Positions 48,701-59,523 of a stretch of DNA of 64,000 nucleotides are shown in pieces. The notes under the pieces were generated by a model that searched no databases, had not been told where the DNA came from, and saw only the letters and a list, made by a program, of their open reading frames with translations. The position numbers and the translations under genes are program-made. Position 1 is the stretch's first letter. Each line of letters opens with the position of its first letter. The DNA comes from Patiria miniata (Eukaryota; Echinodermata; Asteroidea; Valvatida; Asterinidae), in contig NW_024037062.1 in NCBI RefSeq assembly GCF_015706575.1, positions 2,972,811-3,036,810 on the forward strand, given 5' to 3'.

Positions 48701-51668
48701 TTGTCTCGTGGCATCCCCAGCTCAAGCTACCGCTAATGCTAGGTTCACACATTCCCGAAATAGTTATGAATACAACAAGAATAAACCAAGATTTGAAATT
48801 GGTTCCCGAATCACCCCGACAATTTTCAACATGTTCAAATTTGTTGGAGCGCTTTCCGATCTTTAACGATCTTTCTCTGAGCAAACAGAATCATCCCGAG
48901 GCTGCCAAGAACCATCCCTGATTTACTCAAGAATTGATATTCGCAAAGATTCAGCTTAAAATCGGGAATGTGTGAGCCTAGCATTACCGGGAAATGCCTC
49001 AATCTTCACCTTTTGTTTCAAGTAACTTCTTAATATTTTCTCACTTATTATAAATCGAGATGTTAATCCACATTATTTTAGTTGTATTCTATGAATTGTG
49101 AAATGGAAATAAATGTGAACGAAAAAGGCAAAAACTGTGAGAAAAACGCAGAGTCAAATGCGGAGTTGGCATGATTGTGACATCAGTACACACCATAGGT
49201 ATGGACCACTGTGCCATTTGGAATTCAGTCATTTTGTGTGAAAATTAGTCCTACTGTCTAGTTTGCAATGCACAACGTAGTTGCTAACCAAACATTTGCC
49301 TGCTGTAATAGTGGTCAATCACAGGAAAACCAGACGTCATAACATCTGAACCTAGACAAGAAACACCAACAGCACTTACAGCCACAAAAGCAGAAACAAT
49401 GGCAACAGTGCCATGCCAAAACAACAGCAGCAGCAACAGCAGATAATAAGAGATGAAGAGGGAATTGTAAATTTCATGTATAGAAACATACAAACTAAAC
49501 AAAGCCAGAGTTAAAATGTGTTAATAGACTTTAGTGAACTCTACCAGCCTGAAAACCAATTAACGTCACAAAGTTGAGTATTCATTACTTGCACCCTGAG
49601 TATTTTGAACCAGTTCTTCTGATTTGAAAATTGCAGGCGTGTGGAAATCCACACATCTGGATTTTCTTGGCGTTCGATTACCAAGCGCCAAATCTGTGTT
49701 TCCAAGTTACTCCACTTACTTCAACAACCATGTCCTTCTCGCCGTCATCTCCTTGCACTTTGGCCTAATATTTGATTTTTTTCTCTTCACTGAAGTAATC
49801 TAATTTCACAAACTACATTTAGTATGATTATAATGTAAATGTGACCCGCTCCACAAAAAAGGGTATTAGTTCGCAAAAAAAAGTGAAATTGGGTAAAATA
49901 CTGGAAAGCCCACAATATAAGCTTTCGTTTGGTATATAATAGAACCTCCCGTTCTGGAGATATGACGTAATTGCATTACTTCCTTGGAGTTCGATTTACA
50001 CAACTGAGAAAACAGGCTTGAAATAGCCGGCTCTGTTGTAGATTTGGGCACAATGCACTCAAAATTGTCTCTTTTTTCCCATTTTATTCATCAAAATCAA
50101 CATTTCTGTGAATGAACCCTCAATACATGAGGTATTAGTGATGTCATTCATGACAAAATTTAAAATCACATTTTGATGAATGCACAGCACAACTTAATAC
50201 ACATTTTTGTAGAGTGGGTCACAAATGTGTGCCGAGGCGTGCGGTACTTGCTGCGATTATTCGCACTTCTGGAGCAATAGGCGTGTGATGCTGTGCACGC
50301 AGGTGCGATCCCACGCGCCTCAAAATCAGGACTGTTGAACTCAAATTGAACAATGAGATCCATTTGTAATTCACCTGTAGATATCTGAGCATTCATCTGG
50401 CTCATAGTTGACATCCGCCCAACGTTCTGGACTGATGTAGTTCACTGTTTCCCCAACTCTTTGCTTGGATCTCCTTATGGATTCCTGGGTAGCAGCGAAT
50501 CCAACTCCAGAAATCTACAAGGTGTATAAAAAATCCACTTATTTTGTTTCCAATGTTTTACAATGGATTCACTCTCAATGACTGTTGCTCACTGCTCATG
50601 TAAAATTCTTGTAATTGTAAACATGGTCAAGCATAAAAAAGTGTTAAACTTGATTCAGAATTACTGAACCAAATCTACATGTACATGAATACACAGACTG
50701 CCACCTCTTACTACAAAGTAAACAATAAATCAATAATTTTCTCTTAAGAATATACCAGCCCTTTTCAAAGGTTCCATAATGTGAAAATATTTGTTACTTA
50801 AAAAATATGGGAAACATGCAACATTCAAAGTAAAATGTTTAAAATGATCCAAGTTAATAAAGACACTTTCACTAACCTTCATTTTCCAGTTGTTATCAAC
50901 CAGAAATACGTCACTGGTCACATCCCGATGCATTATGCTTGGTTCTGTGTTGTGCATACGGCACAGGCCTAGGGCTCCATCCAATGCCATCTGAACGCGT
51001 CTCTCCCAAGGCAGTATTTTCATGTCGGTACCGTCCTTGTCAACAGAGTCTAGGACCTCACGCAAGCATCCCTTTGCCATGTACTCAAAGACAAGCAGAT
51101 AGGGGTCTAAAATACAGTGGAAGAAATGGTATAGCGTGCAAGGCAAGTGTGATCTGAATCATCGTGTCCCCTTTATTACTAAACACTGATACAGATCCAT
51201 AATTATGCACTGTGTAAATCCAAAGGATTTTATTGGGAATATACCGGTACCTGACTCTGCAAAGAACTAACAAAGGACAGAGTATCGAAAACAAATTTGC
51301 CCCTACCACACGCCCTCTAGCATGTCTAGTATTAAATCCATCCAAACCATACAAAACCAACAGTACCAAGGTTAAAAATCTGGAATCTTTCTGGGGACAA
51401 AACATATGTGTCTATTTCTTGGCAGGTCTGAATTTCTACAAGTTCTACGGGGGGGTCTAAGGGTTTAGCCCCCCCCCCCCCAAAAGCCCCCCAAAAATGA
51501 TTGGCCCAAATAAAAATGAAATAGCAGTAGTGAATGAGACTGTCAATTGTATTGATAACAATAACATACATGTCCTGTAGCTATTTGTGAGGAGGCACTT
51601 GTACACTATTAGGTAATATAGTGTTTAAGATTGCAGGATTTTATCAGCGCTTCCATTGAAAATATGGT

Positions 51669-51701
<33 letters not shown>

Positions 51702-54700
51702 TCCTCCTCCTCCTATGGATTTTCGGAGGCTAAGAGTCCGGCTCAAGAACAGCGCCTGTAAGCCACTGTGAGAACGTCAACCAGTTTGACATGTCAATTA
51801 GAAAGAATGTTACAAAAGCATACCCTTTTTGGTCCAGACACCCAACAGGCGAACAAGGTATGACGTATTCAGTCGGAGAAGATTATTGGCCTCTCTCAGC
51901 AAAACTTCCGTCACACTTTTATCGTTGCTGAGGTAGCACAGGTACATACAAAAGATTCAATGGCAAAAATGAAAAGGTAAAATGCAGTAGTCTATAACCA
52001 TTTTTGTACAGCAACCATGGTAGTGTACAGACTTGATCCTTTTATCAGTTCCGTATCCTGGATATTCAGGATTACAACAGGTCACACATCTCACTATGAT
52101 GTCAAACTTGAGAGGCTAGGCAGTGATAGTACATGGACTCAAAATATGTGTCACTTCTTAGTTCAAAGACTGAGTATTCAGGTGACCACAAAATCCACAT
52201 ATATATAAAGATCAAAAAAACGAAACAACTCATACTGATCAAATGTTTTGATATATGATACATGTAGGCCTTCTTAAAGGGACTGACAATCTGTGAGTTG
52301 GGTTTTTTCAAACCATTATAGGGGTCAAATATGTACATAGCATTATTGGCTACAAAAGCTAACAATTAATAAAGTAAACCTACCCAATGGAAAAAGATTT
52401 AACCGCCACTCTTTCGCCTATGTACATTGCTGAGTAGTTCTCTCCAAAGCGGCCCTTGCGAAAGTCAGATTTGTCTCCAAGTTGGTCTGGATTAATTTGC
52501 TGCAGGCTTGCCTCTACTCTCTGGTACCTGCTCATTGTGCTTGGGTTTTCTGCAGAAAAAAGAAGATGGCACAATATGCAATGTAATCAGCTCACCAACA
52601 ACACTTTTTACAATTCAGATGCAATCTTGAAAACCTCTGCAGCCAATTTCACGAAACTTTACACGATGGCACAACTCCGCTTGTGTAACAATTTATTGCG
52701 TAAGCTGCGCAACATTTCACGCTGCACAACATTTCACTTATGTCACATTTCACTAAAGTCTCATAGTCCACGACTTGCACAAATAAATTATGGCGTTACT
52801 TGCACAATCATTTTAGGTGGTGCAAGTTGTGGCGCAGCGACTGAAAATGACCTATTTTACAAGTAAATCGTGATCGTCATGGCGCCTGCCATGGCACAAC
52901 TTATCAAGGTTGATACAAGACACTCACAGATTTGTGTTTGAGGTACATTAATTGCTACTTTACTCGTGACAGAATTTTTAGAGTTGCCGCACAACTCCGA
53001 AGAAAGTCAGACAAAGTTATTTTTCAAAATAGTGGGCCGAGGTGATTCAACGACTGTTTCGTGAACGAACAAATTCATACACAAACAGCCTTCGTAAATG
53101 CTGTTATCCTCATCAAAGCTGTTTATATTATTTTAAACATTGCACAGCTAAGCCAAAGTCCTGAAATTGATCGTAAGTTTATTGCACAGCCGCGCAACAA
53201 ATTTGTTGCGTATGTCCTATGCATGGCGCAAGCTGCACACTTTATTGTGAATTCGGCTGCTGGTCTGATAACTACCCACTAAAATTAAACTTGTGGGTAT
53301 ACCATGAAAGTCCAGCCTCCAGTGTTGAGAAGAATTAATTGTGATCTGTACATCCAGGCAAATCCTGGTAATAAACACTAAAGTGCGATTTATTTATTTA
53401 TTAACAAGCCGATCAAAACGGGTTTTTTTAAATGAAGCTCTCCAAAATAATTGTACATGTACTTACCAGATGAAGTTGCAGGCGGAACTTTCAAGTCTTC
53501 AAGCATCTTCTTGATTTCCTCTTGTCCTGTAATTTTAAACAAAAGACTAGGTTTAATTTGAAATTTACAGAAATCCTGTATGCATGTTATGGGCTCTGTC
53601 ACAGAACAATGAATGGATCACATGTACATCCCCAATTTCATGGAATTTTGGCTTATGTGCATACGTAATATACATCCCGTAACTAAGGATTCTGTGCTTT
53701 TAGGGTTAGCGCAGAAATTTTCTTCTAGCACTGTTAGTACAGAACGTTGATATAAGTGCACAATTCTGTGGTTATCATAGCAGTGTCGTAAAAGTCTGCA
53801 ATCTTTTAATTTGACTCACCTTGGGCCAACTTGGAAATGTCATCCTGTATTTTCTCAGGTCCTGCAAGGACAAGGAAATAAAAATGCACATGTTCACAAT
53901 TATAGCAATTTACAAGACCAACTAAATATGTTAAAAAAGCAAATGTCATTTTTCAGCCATAAAAGCTCTCAAAACTGAAATATTGGGAAGAATAATGTAG
54001 ACATCAATCACTGGTACTAATGGTGAATGGTGCCATGCAGACAATTATTACATGGACATAGCTTTACAGAGGAGTTGCATTTATCAAAGTAGACCCAGTA
54101 ACTGGGGCGTTTGAACTCCTTTTTGTTCTTTGCAGTTCGCACTAGATACGTCCGACCAAAGTCAAATTTTGTCCAAAAAAGAGTTACCGGATCAAAGCGT
54201 GTGGGATATATTATGAACATTTATGATGAAAGAAACTTCAAATGATTGTCTGCATACACGTATAAACAGTATTATAATACAAGTAAAACAAATAAATACA
54301 TGTACATGTATGAACATGTACATGTATGGCATGCATGTATACACTGAAATAAACATAACGAGCATGCATACATTGTAGGTATATACTGAACTGATCGATA
54401 CTGTGAAAATGCATTAACTCCTTAACACCGGCTGACAGCTCTAGAAGCAGCTCAATGAAAGCCGATAAGCAGGGGACTGCTATTGCCGCATTCCTGCTGC
54501 ATAGCACAAAACATTTAGACACCACCTGAATGCCTGCACGTACACATTCTACCCAATGTCAGCTGTCGGTGGCCAATAAATGCCGGCGTCAAGGGGTTAA
54601 GAACAAAGATGCAACATTTGTATACACTGTACACATGTACATGTTGCACACTGCTATGGCCTACCACAAAGCTCACATTTTTCATATTTTCTTTGTTTCA

Positions 54701-55311
54701 CATTTAATATGAACAGATGGAAGGAAATTTTTACATTTTGCTGTACAAAACTTACACACATGTACCATACATGTACAATTTACAAAGAAATACATGGTGA
54801 GCTGATTCAATGTACCTGCATGATATGCCCCAATGAGGTCACGTTCATCCTCCTCTTGATCCGCTTTGTCATCCTCAAGCCTACTAGCATTGATGTACGC
54901 ATAATCAACTTCTCTTTTTTCAGTTGCCAGACTTAACAGAAGGGCTGATGTCTTAAAGTCAAGTTCCTCACTGTACTCATCAAAGTCCCTACCAATTCTG
55001 CCTTTGTACAGTAACTTGTACAAATCAGGAAATCGATGGTTGTCCAGTGATCCAAGGAAGTCATGAATTCTCTTTAAAAGTTGTAGGATCCCACCAAGCG
55101 CTTTACTGAACAATTTCAGACCTTGAGGTGTTTGTGCATGATCAGGCACATGTTGCTCACTGCTGGCCAATTTTTCAATGGGTGGCATCAAATCATCTAT
55201 GCGATTTTTGAGACGGCGATGGCGATTCTTGAAGTGTTTAACTTCTTCAATCCTTTCGTATATTTTTTTTGCTGTGCTTACAATCATCTGTGCCAGTGAA
55301 AAGACGTCCAT
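42728..55311 (-). CDS. MLKL-like protein: four-helix bundle plus pseudokinase (10 coding exons)
   Basis: Exons, 5' to 3' on the minus strand: 55311-54816, 53861-53820, 53526-53467, 52549-52384, 51927-51824, 51106-50877, 50514-50375, 48042-47993, 44565-44428, 42825-42728. All junctions are GT/AG and phases agree, giving 507 residues (human MLKL has 471). Residues 1-150 form an N-terminal helical bundle (MDVFSLAQMIVSTAKKIYER...), then an acidic brace-like linker (QEEDERDL). The kinase-like domain (about 220-490) has a glycine loop GRFGENYS, VAVK (Lys250), alpha-C Glu267, HRD 349-351, GVG 369-371 in place of DFG, SPERW, YGIVMWEIASG and a final ENRPIADIVDRLQKL. Vertebrate MLKL kills cells by membrane insertion of the bundle after RIPK3 phosphorylates the pseudokinase; the same role here is inference. 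A TKL-family relative with an unrelated helical domain is the alternative. Confidence 0.85.
43104..43337. mobile_element. MITE in the last intron of the MLKL-like gene
   Basis: Ends CTGCAAGTCATTTCATGAAAC and TTGTGAATTCAGCTGC are imperfect inverted copies. The same ends bound a longer element in another intron at 52637-53260. No target duplication is clear. Confidence 0.5.
43436..43713 (-). mobile_element. tRNA-derived SINE
   Basis: On the minus strand the unit begins near 43713, has a pol III B box (GGTTCGATTCC, 43650-43660) with a weak A box upstream, then a body with GATTGGGTTTTCAATCCC and TGGGTTTTCCTCGC, and ends in a tail AAAATAAGGATTAAATAAAT followed by an (AAAT) run. That architecture is SINE-like. 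It lies within the last intron of the MLKL-like gene, same strand. Confidence 0.7.
45160..45192. repeat. Perfect short hairpin
   Basis: Arms CCCGTTCTCGTGTT and AACACGAGAACGGG, 14 bp each, around a 5-nt loop. A second hairpin, CTCCCCAC...GTGGGGAG, lies 50 bp upstream. No T tract follows; function unknown. Confidence 0.75.
45341..45963. repeat. Head-to-head minisatellite (foldback-like)
   Basis: Variants of a 16-bp unit, AGTCCGAAGGTTCGAT, run forward from 45341 to about 45560, then in inverted orientation (ATCGAACCTTCGGACT) to 45963. The whole forms a long imperfect inverted repeat inside the intron between exons at 47993 and 44565. Similar in design to 58080-59515. Confidence 0.85.
46207..47830. 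mobile_element. Tigger/pogo-like DNA transposon remnant
   Basis: Ends CAGTCGGCTCCCGTTATAAC and GTTATAACGGGAGTCGACTG form the TIR. The motif CAGTCG(A/G)CTCCCGTTATAACGA is typical of Tigger/pogo elements, and the left end follows TA; the right flank reads CA, perhaps a decayed TA. An internal direct duplication of about 90 bp (CAAGTGACATTTTGCTTTCG...) lies near 46545-46640 and 46760-46850. No transposase frame. It fills much of one intron of the MLKL-like gene. Confidence 0.75.
48736..48984. mobile_element. TA-flanked MITE
   Basis: Inverted ends ATGCTAGGTTCACACATTCC and GGAATGTGTGAGCCTAGCAT (one mismatch), with TA on both sides (48734-48735, 48985-48986). Mariner-type non-autonomous element in an intron of the MLKL-like gene. 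Confidence 0.75.
52637..53260. mobile_element. Longer relative of the MITE at 43104
   Basis: Ends CTGCAGCCAATTTCACGAAAC and TTGTGAATTCGGCTGC. Contains many variants of TTGCGC/GCGCAA and GCACAAC. No transposase. Intronic. Confidence 0.5.
54414..54600. mobile_element. piggyBac-type MITE with TTAA ends
   Basis: 187 bp bounded by TTAACTCCTTAACACCGGCT and TGCCGGCGTCAAGGGGTTAA, inverted with a few mismatches. TTAA at both ends is the piggyBac target. It lies in the intron just after the four-helix-bundle exon. Confidence 0.7.
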
Positions 55312-55336
55312 TTTTGTTGTATGTCTTTGTATTAGG
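55312..55336 (-). other. 5' UTR part of the first coding exon of the MLKL-like gene
   Basis: Upstream of the ATG (context ACAAAAATGG) the minus strand reads TGTCTTTTCAG followed by CCTAATAC, a good splice acceptor ending at 55337. So a non-coding exon probably lies further upstream; I could not place it. Confidence 0.55.
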
Positions 55337-55647
55337 CTGAAAAGACAAGGAACATGAATGGTCTGAAATAGCAGTCACACCAAAAACAAAAATTCCAAAC
55401 AAAAGAACGTTTGAACGAGTCACATCTTTAAAATACTATTAGGCCATCAAGTTTGGGTTTTGTTTGTTCAGCATGCCAAGGAAGTTAAAGGTTGATCTTT
55501 GGCTTAAACTAGCCCCTGTCTATGGTCATCCAGTCATGTGGACTATAAACTCTGTGCTTCGGAGGCATGAAGTTTAGTCCAGTGACTGGCCAATACACTG
55601 TATACTAGGGCTGAGCAAGGTGTGCTACAGTAATAATAATAAATTAT

Positions 55648-55813
55648 ACTTGCCAACTGGCGCTGAAGCGCACACCTGAAAACTGTTTGTCGGCCACCTT
55701 CGGCTGCTGTTCTACCGCACAGCCCGTGATGCGAGTGACGCAAGCCTCATACTAGTGCAGCAGTGGTACATCAAACAGTCGTCGGGTGTTCGCTTCAGCG
55801 CCAGTTTGCAAGT
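55648..55813. mobile_element. Short TIR element
   Basis: 166 bp with 28-bp inverted ends: ACTTGCCAACTGGCGCTGAA and TTCAGCGCCAGTTTGCAAGT. The same end sequence flanks the 636-bp hairpin near 17511, so both may belong to one family. Confidence 0.7.
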
Positions 55814-55913
55814 TTGACTCGTGTGCGCACTGTGCATGGTAATCGCGGCGCATTGCCATTCCTTTGTACCAACAACTTTTGGCTAACCGAGATCGTACCG
55901 ATCCTGGGGGGAC

Positions 55914-56204
55914 AGATCTTTTCGTATAGCTGCACCACGTCTTTGGAATAGTCTCCCCATTAACATCCGATCTAGCACATCTCTCAGCTCATTCAAAACG
56001 GCTCTGAAAACACACTACATGTACTATAATCTAGCCTACACCACATAGTAAGCTTTTCTGCTGTCAGACTGTACATTACATGTACATTGTTTTTCTTCTT
56101 GTTTGTTTTATCATGTTTTTTTCTTTTCTATTGTAGCGCCATGAGCGCCTTTTGTTAGGTGGATGTGTGCACTTTAGTAGTATCCATTATTATTATTATT
56201 ATTT
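55914..56204 (+). pseudogene. LINE 3' end
   Basis: Plus strand 55914-56048 codes SFRIAAPRLWNSLPINIRSS and then LSSFKTALKTHY before a stop, the hallmark C-terminus of Jockey/CR1-group non-LTR retrotransposons. The 3' UTR ends in an (ATT) microsatellite at about 56186-56204. Only the extreme 3' end is present, a 5'-truncated insertion. Confidence 0.85.
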
Positions 56205-56831
56205 GTACACAAACCAATATGGCCAGCAAGCATAACTTGATCGACTATCAGTAAAAATGCCTCCTTTTTTACTTCAAAGTGCAATTGTAGGCTGAATCTT
56301 CATCGTGGTTTTGATCGTTAAGCAATTATGCCTGACAAGGTTTGGGTGAGTTCCAAGGGGAATTTAATAGTGTGTCATGAGGACACCCCTAGAACTAGTA
56401 TGGGAGAGCATGCGGAAAACTAACTGGCGTAATTAATTATTGTTGAAAAACATACTTGGTTAAAAGATAGTAAGGGGGCTAAACTCCCTGTGAAATTATT
56501 CTTTCTGGCAAGCTGTCATTTTGAAGAAATCCTTTCCAACGAAGTGTCTAGAAACACTGGGGTTTTTTTTAATTTGGCGAAGCGCATGCAAGCATTGACA
56601 CAATTCGTCGGATCAATGCACGACATCGCGTAGCTGCAATCAGCTAGTGAGAGCGCGTCTCAGACGCTGAATTCAGGCCCAATTCAAAACATGATTCAGC
56701 AACTTTTGATTTGAAATCGAGATCCTAGAATGTTGTTTTTCTTGGAATATACACATGATACAGCTGAAGCTGAGCTGAAACTTCATCAGGTTAGTTGTTC
56801 AGCACCCTTCTTTAGATTTTGAGCACTTTTG
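56205..56831. other. No gene seen
   Basis: No coding segment, RNA gene or clear repeat recognised. Confidence 0.4.
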
Positions 56832-57745
56832 TAGTCCGAGTAACTTGGACCCAACTTATCGCCTTTTTTAACATTTGGACATGGTCTGGCGATAGTAAGG
56901 TCCAAGCTAATACCGAGACCTAGACAACACAGTCCCAAAAACCAACATTTTCCAACAAAAAACATAAGATTTCGCCTTCAAAACGGCCTCCAAATTACTA
57001 GATATGTCACCTGAGGTACAAGTAGACATAGATGATTAAGATGGTTGTACTTAAGTTTACTTACGATCCGGAAAAAAGTGAAATTTTCCGTTCAATTCTG
57101 AAGACCCCCCTCTGCCTAGGTTGTCGTTGTTGTGCTCACGTTCAAAACTGCATGATAATGGCGTCTGACCTCGACCTCATGCAAATGTCGGGACGGCGCG
57201 CTTGCGCATAATGCACTGCATGCACGGCAGATTCCCCTGCGCCGCGCCGACGACTGTTTCCTGATGTAGAGCGCCAGCCATGCGCCTGGCTAGCCAGCGC
57301 GACTCCTAGGCGTACCGCGAACTTACACAGCACTCTACATCAGGAAACAGTCGTCGGCGCGGCGCAGGGGAATCTGCCGTGTCGTCACGACATTTGCATG
57401 AGGTCGAGGTCAGATGCCATTATCATGCAGTTTTGAACGTGAGCACAACAACGACAACCTAGGCAGAGGGGGTCTTCAGAATTGAACGGAAATTTCACTT
57501 TTTTTCCGGATCGTAAGTAAACTTAAGTACAACCATCTTAATCATCTATGTCTACTTGTACCTCAGGTGACATATCTAGTAATTTGGAGGCCGTTTTGAA
57601 GGTGAAATCTGATGTTTTTTGTTGGAAAATGTTGGTTTTTGGGACTGTGTTGTCTAGGTCTCGGTATTAGCTTGGACCTTACTATCGCCAGACCATGTCC
57701 AAATGTTTAAAAAGGCGATAAGTTGGGTCCAAGTTACTCGGACTA
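56832..57745. mobile_element. Mutator-like foldback element, 914 bp
   Basis: Two long arms, 56832-57271 and 57333-57745, are nearly perfect inverted copies; ends TAGTCCGAGTAACTTGGACC and GGTCCAAGTTACTCGGACTA. A 9-bp direct repeat, gcacttttg, flanks the element exactly at 56823-56831 and 57746-57754. Very long TIRs with 9-bp duplications are characteristic of Mutator-like (MULE) elements. The arms differ by one indel of about 26 bp and a few substitutions, so the insertion is young. No transposase. Confidence 0.85.
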
Positions 57746-57754
57746 GCACTTTTG

Positions 57755-58079
57755 TTGCTTCAAACATGTCAAACGAACAAAATGCACAAATTACAAATGA
57801 TGGACTAGGCCTATACCTTCAACTTAGCAAGTAAAGCTTTAACTTCATAAATGAACTACAAAGTCTAACGTAAAATGTGAACGTAAAAACTTGACAAAGC
57901 TACATTTGTAAATGTAGAACATTGTCAGGTGCATGTTCCAAGTGTGACCTTTATTTACGGAGGGTGTCCAGTCATTTGGGGTTTTTTTGGCCACATTTAT
58001 ATAGCTAGCTAGGTCACACCAAATTATCCAACTGAAATTCTATTCTCCGATCAGATTCATACTGGCAACCTGAACTTAC
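57755..58079. other. No gene seen
   Basis: Ordinary AT-rich sequence between two inverted-repeat elements. Confidence 0.4.
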
Positions 58080-59515
58080 GCTTTCGAGTCAACTCGTACC
58101 TTGGGCAACTCGTACCTTGGACAACTCGTACCTTGGACAACTCGTACCTTGGACATCTCGCACCTTGGACAACTCGTACCTTGGACGACTCGTACCTTCA
58201 ATTAAGACGACTCGTACCATCAGAATAAAAAGTAGAGTACGTGCGTGATTTAGTGTGTACAGTTTGTGGTTCCTTGACTCCGAAACGATACGATTCTTTT
58301 CAAGTCAAAGTTAATTTTTATCCCACAGAACCACATTCAAGATCTAATGGCTTTGCCAGACAGCGTGATTTTCGGCGTTGGGCCTGCCGCACGGCAATGA
58401 AATTGACTGCCGGGCCGGCCTCCGATGGCGCGAGCAGCGGTCGCCGTGCGCGGTACCGATGCCGGTGACTCGGAAGCGGCCGGCCTGCGCGACGCGCGCG
58501 GCACTGCCATTCTGTTTTTAATGGAATTACATGTACTTGGAAAAAAAAAAACAATTAGCGGTAAACACATAGTTTTGGGATGAAAGTATATCGATTCCGT
58601 AATACATTTATTTGCAATTTTTGAAGTAGGCCCAAGTCTCTAAATGCCGTTGAAAAACGGCAAACTGCAACAATGTCACCGTGCACGGACGGTCCGACTT
58701 GTTAAAATGAAATCAATCAATAATGGTGGACTATATATAGCAGCAAATGTCTTTCGAGCAGCGAAAGTTAGTATTTCCTAACAAAATTGGAAATATTTGC
58801 CAGTCCAAGATTCACGTCTTATCATTTTTGCGGTGATAATATATATGAAGAAAAAAGTAGTTCAGGCGATTAGAGGGATCAATAATAGGAAAATGTTGCA
58901 ACCTGACGCCACTTTTTTCTTCATATAAATATATCATCTCAATGATGGTCATTCCTTGCAAAAATGATGGTAAGACGTGAATCTTGGATAAAAACATCAG
59001 TTCCATAATATTTGCACGTAGTCTAAGTCTCTAAATGTAACGGAAGACTGCATCAAAAATGTCACCGTGCACAGACGACCGGTCAGCGCGGCGCAAGAAC
59101 CGTGTCACTTTGCACGGATGGCTACCGTAGGTTGACCTTACCGCGTGACGTACCGCGTGGGCCTGTGCATGCCGCGCACACAGTGCGTGTAACCTGCCGC
59201 GGCCGCGGCCGGCTTCGCGCTAAATAAATTCCTCTTTTGGGGGGAAAGAGAGCCCATACCGTACCAAAAAGAGATTCGCCTTTATTTTAATAAGCAGTCA
59301 ACTTTCAATGAGTTACGGTCCACTTTATTCAGCCTCGGATCATTATCCTGACGGTACGACTTGACTTACGCGTGATGGTACGAGTCGTCTTAACTGAAGG
59401 TGCGACTTGCCGAAGGTACGAGTTGTCCAAGGTACGACTCGGTATAATGACGTCGAGTTGAAGGTACGAGTTGTCCAAGGTACGAGTTGCCCAAGGTACG
59501 AGATGACCTGTTACC
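58080..59515. mobile_element. Foldback-like element with 16-bp repeat arms
   Basis: The left arm (58090-58210) is a tandem of CAACTCGTACCTTGGA; the right arm (about 59360-59506) is the inverse, GTCCAAGGTACGAGTT. An 8-bp repeat, gaacttac, flanks the unit at 58072-58079 and 59516-59523. The 1.1-kb interior is partly GC-rich, holds a nested inverted repeat at 58805-58987, and has no recognised gene. Confidence 0.7.
58805..58987. repeat. Nested inverted repeat (MITE candidate)
   Basis: Ends CCAAGATTCACGTCTTATCA and TGGTAAGACGTGAATCTTGG. It lies inside the foldback element at 58080-59515. Confidence 0.65.
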
Positions 59516-59523
59516 GAACTTAC

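Noticed and set aside
51430-51490. Further hAT MITE near G/C tracts
   Set aside because: Only poly-G and poly-C words are present; no inverted ends or target duplication could be found.
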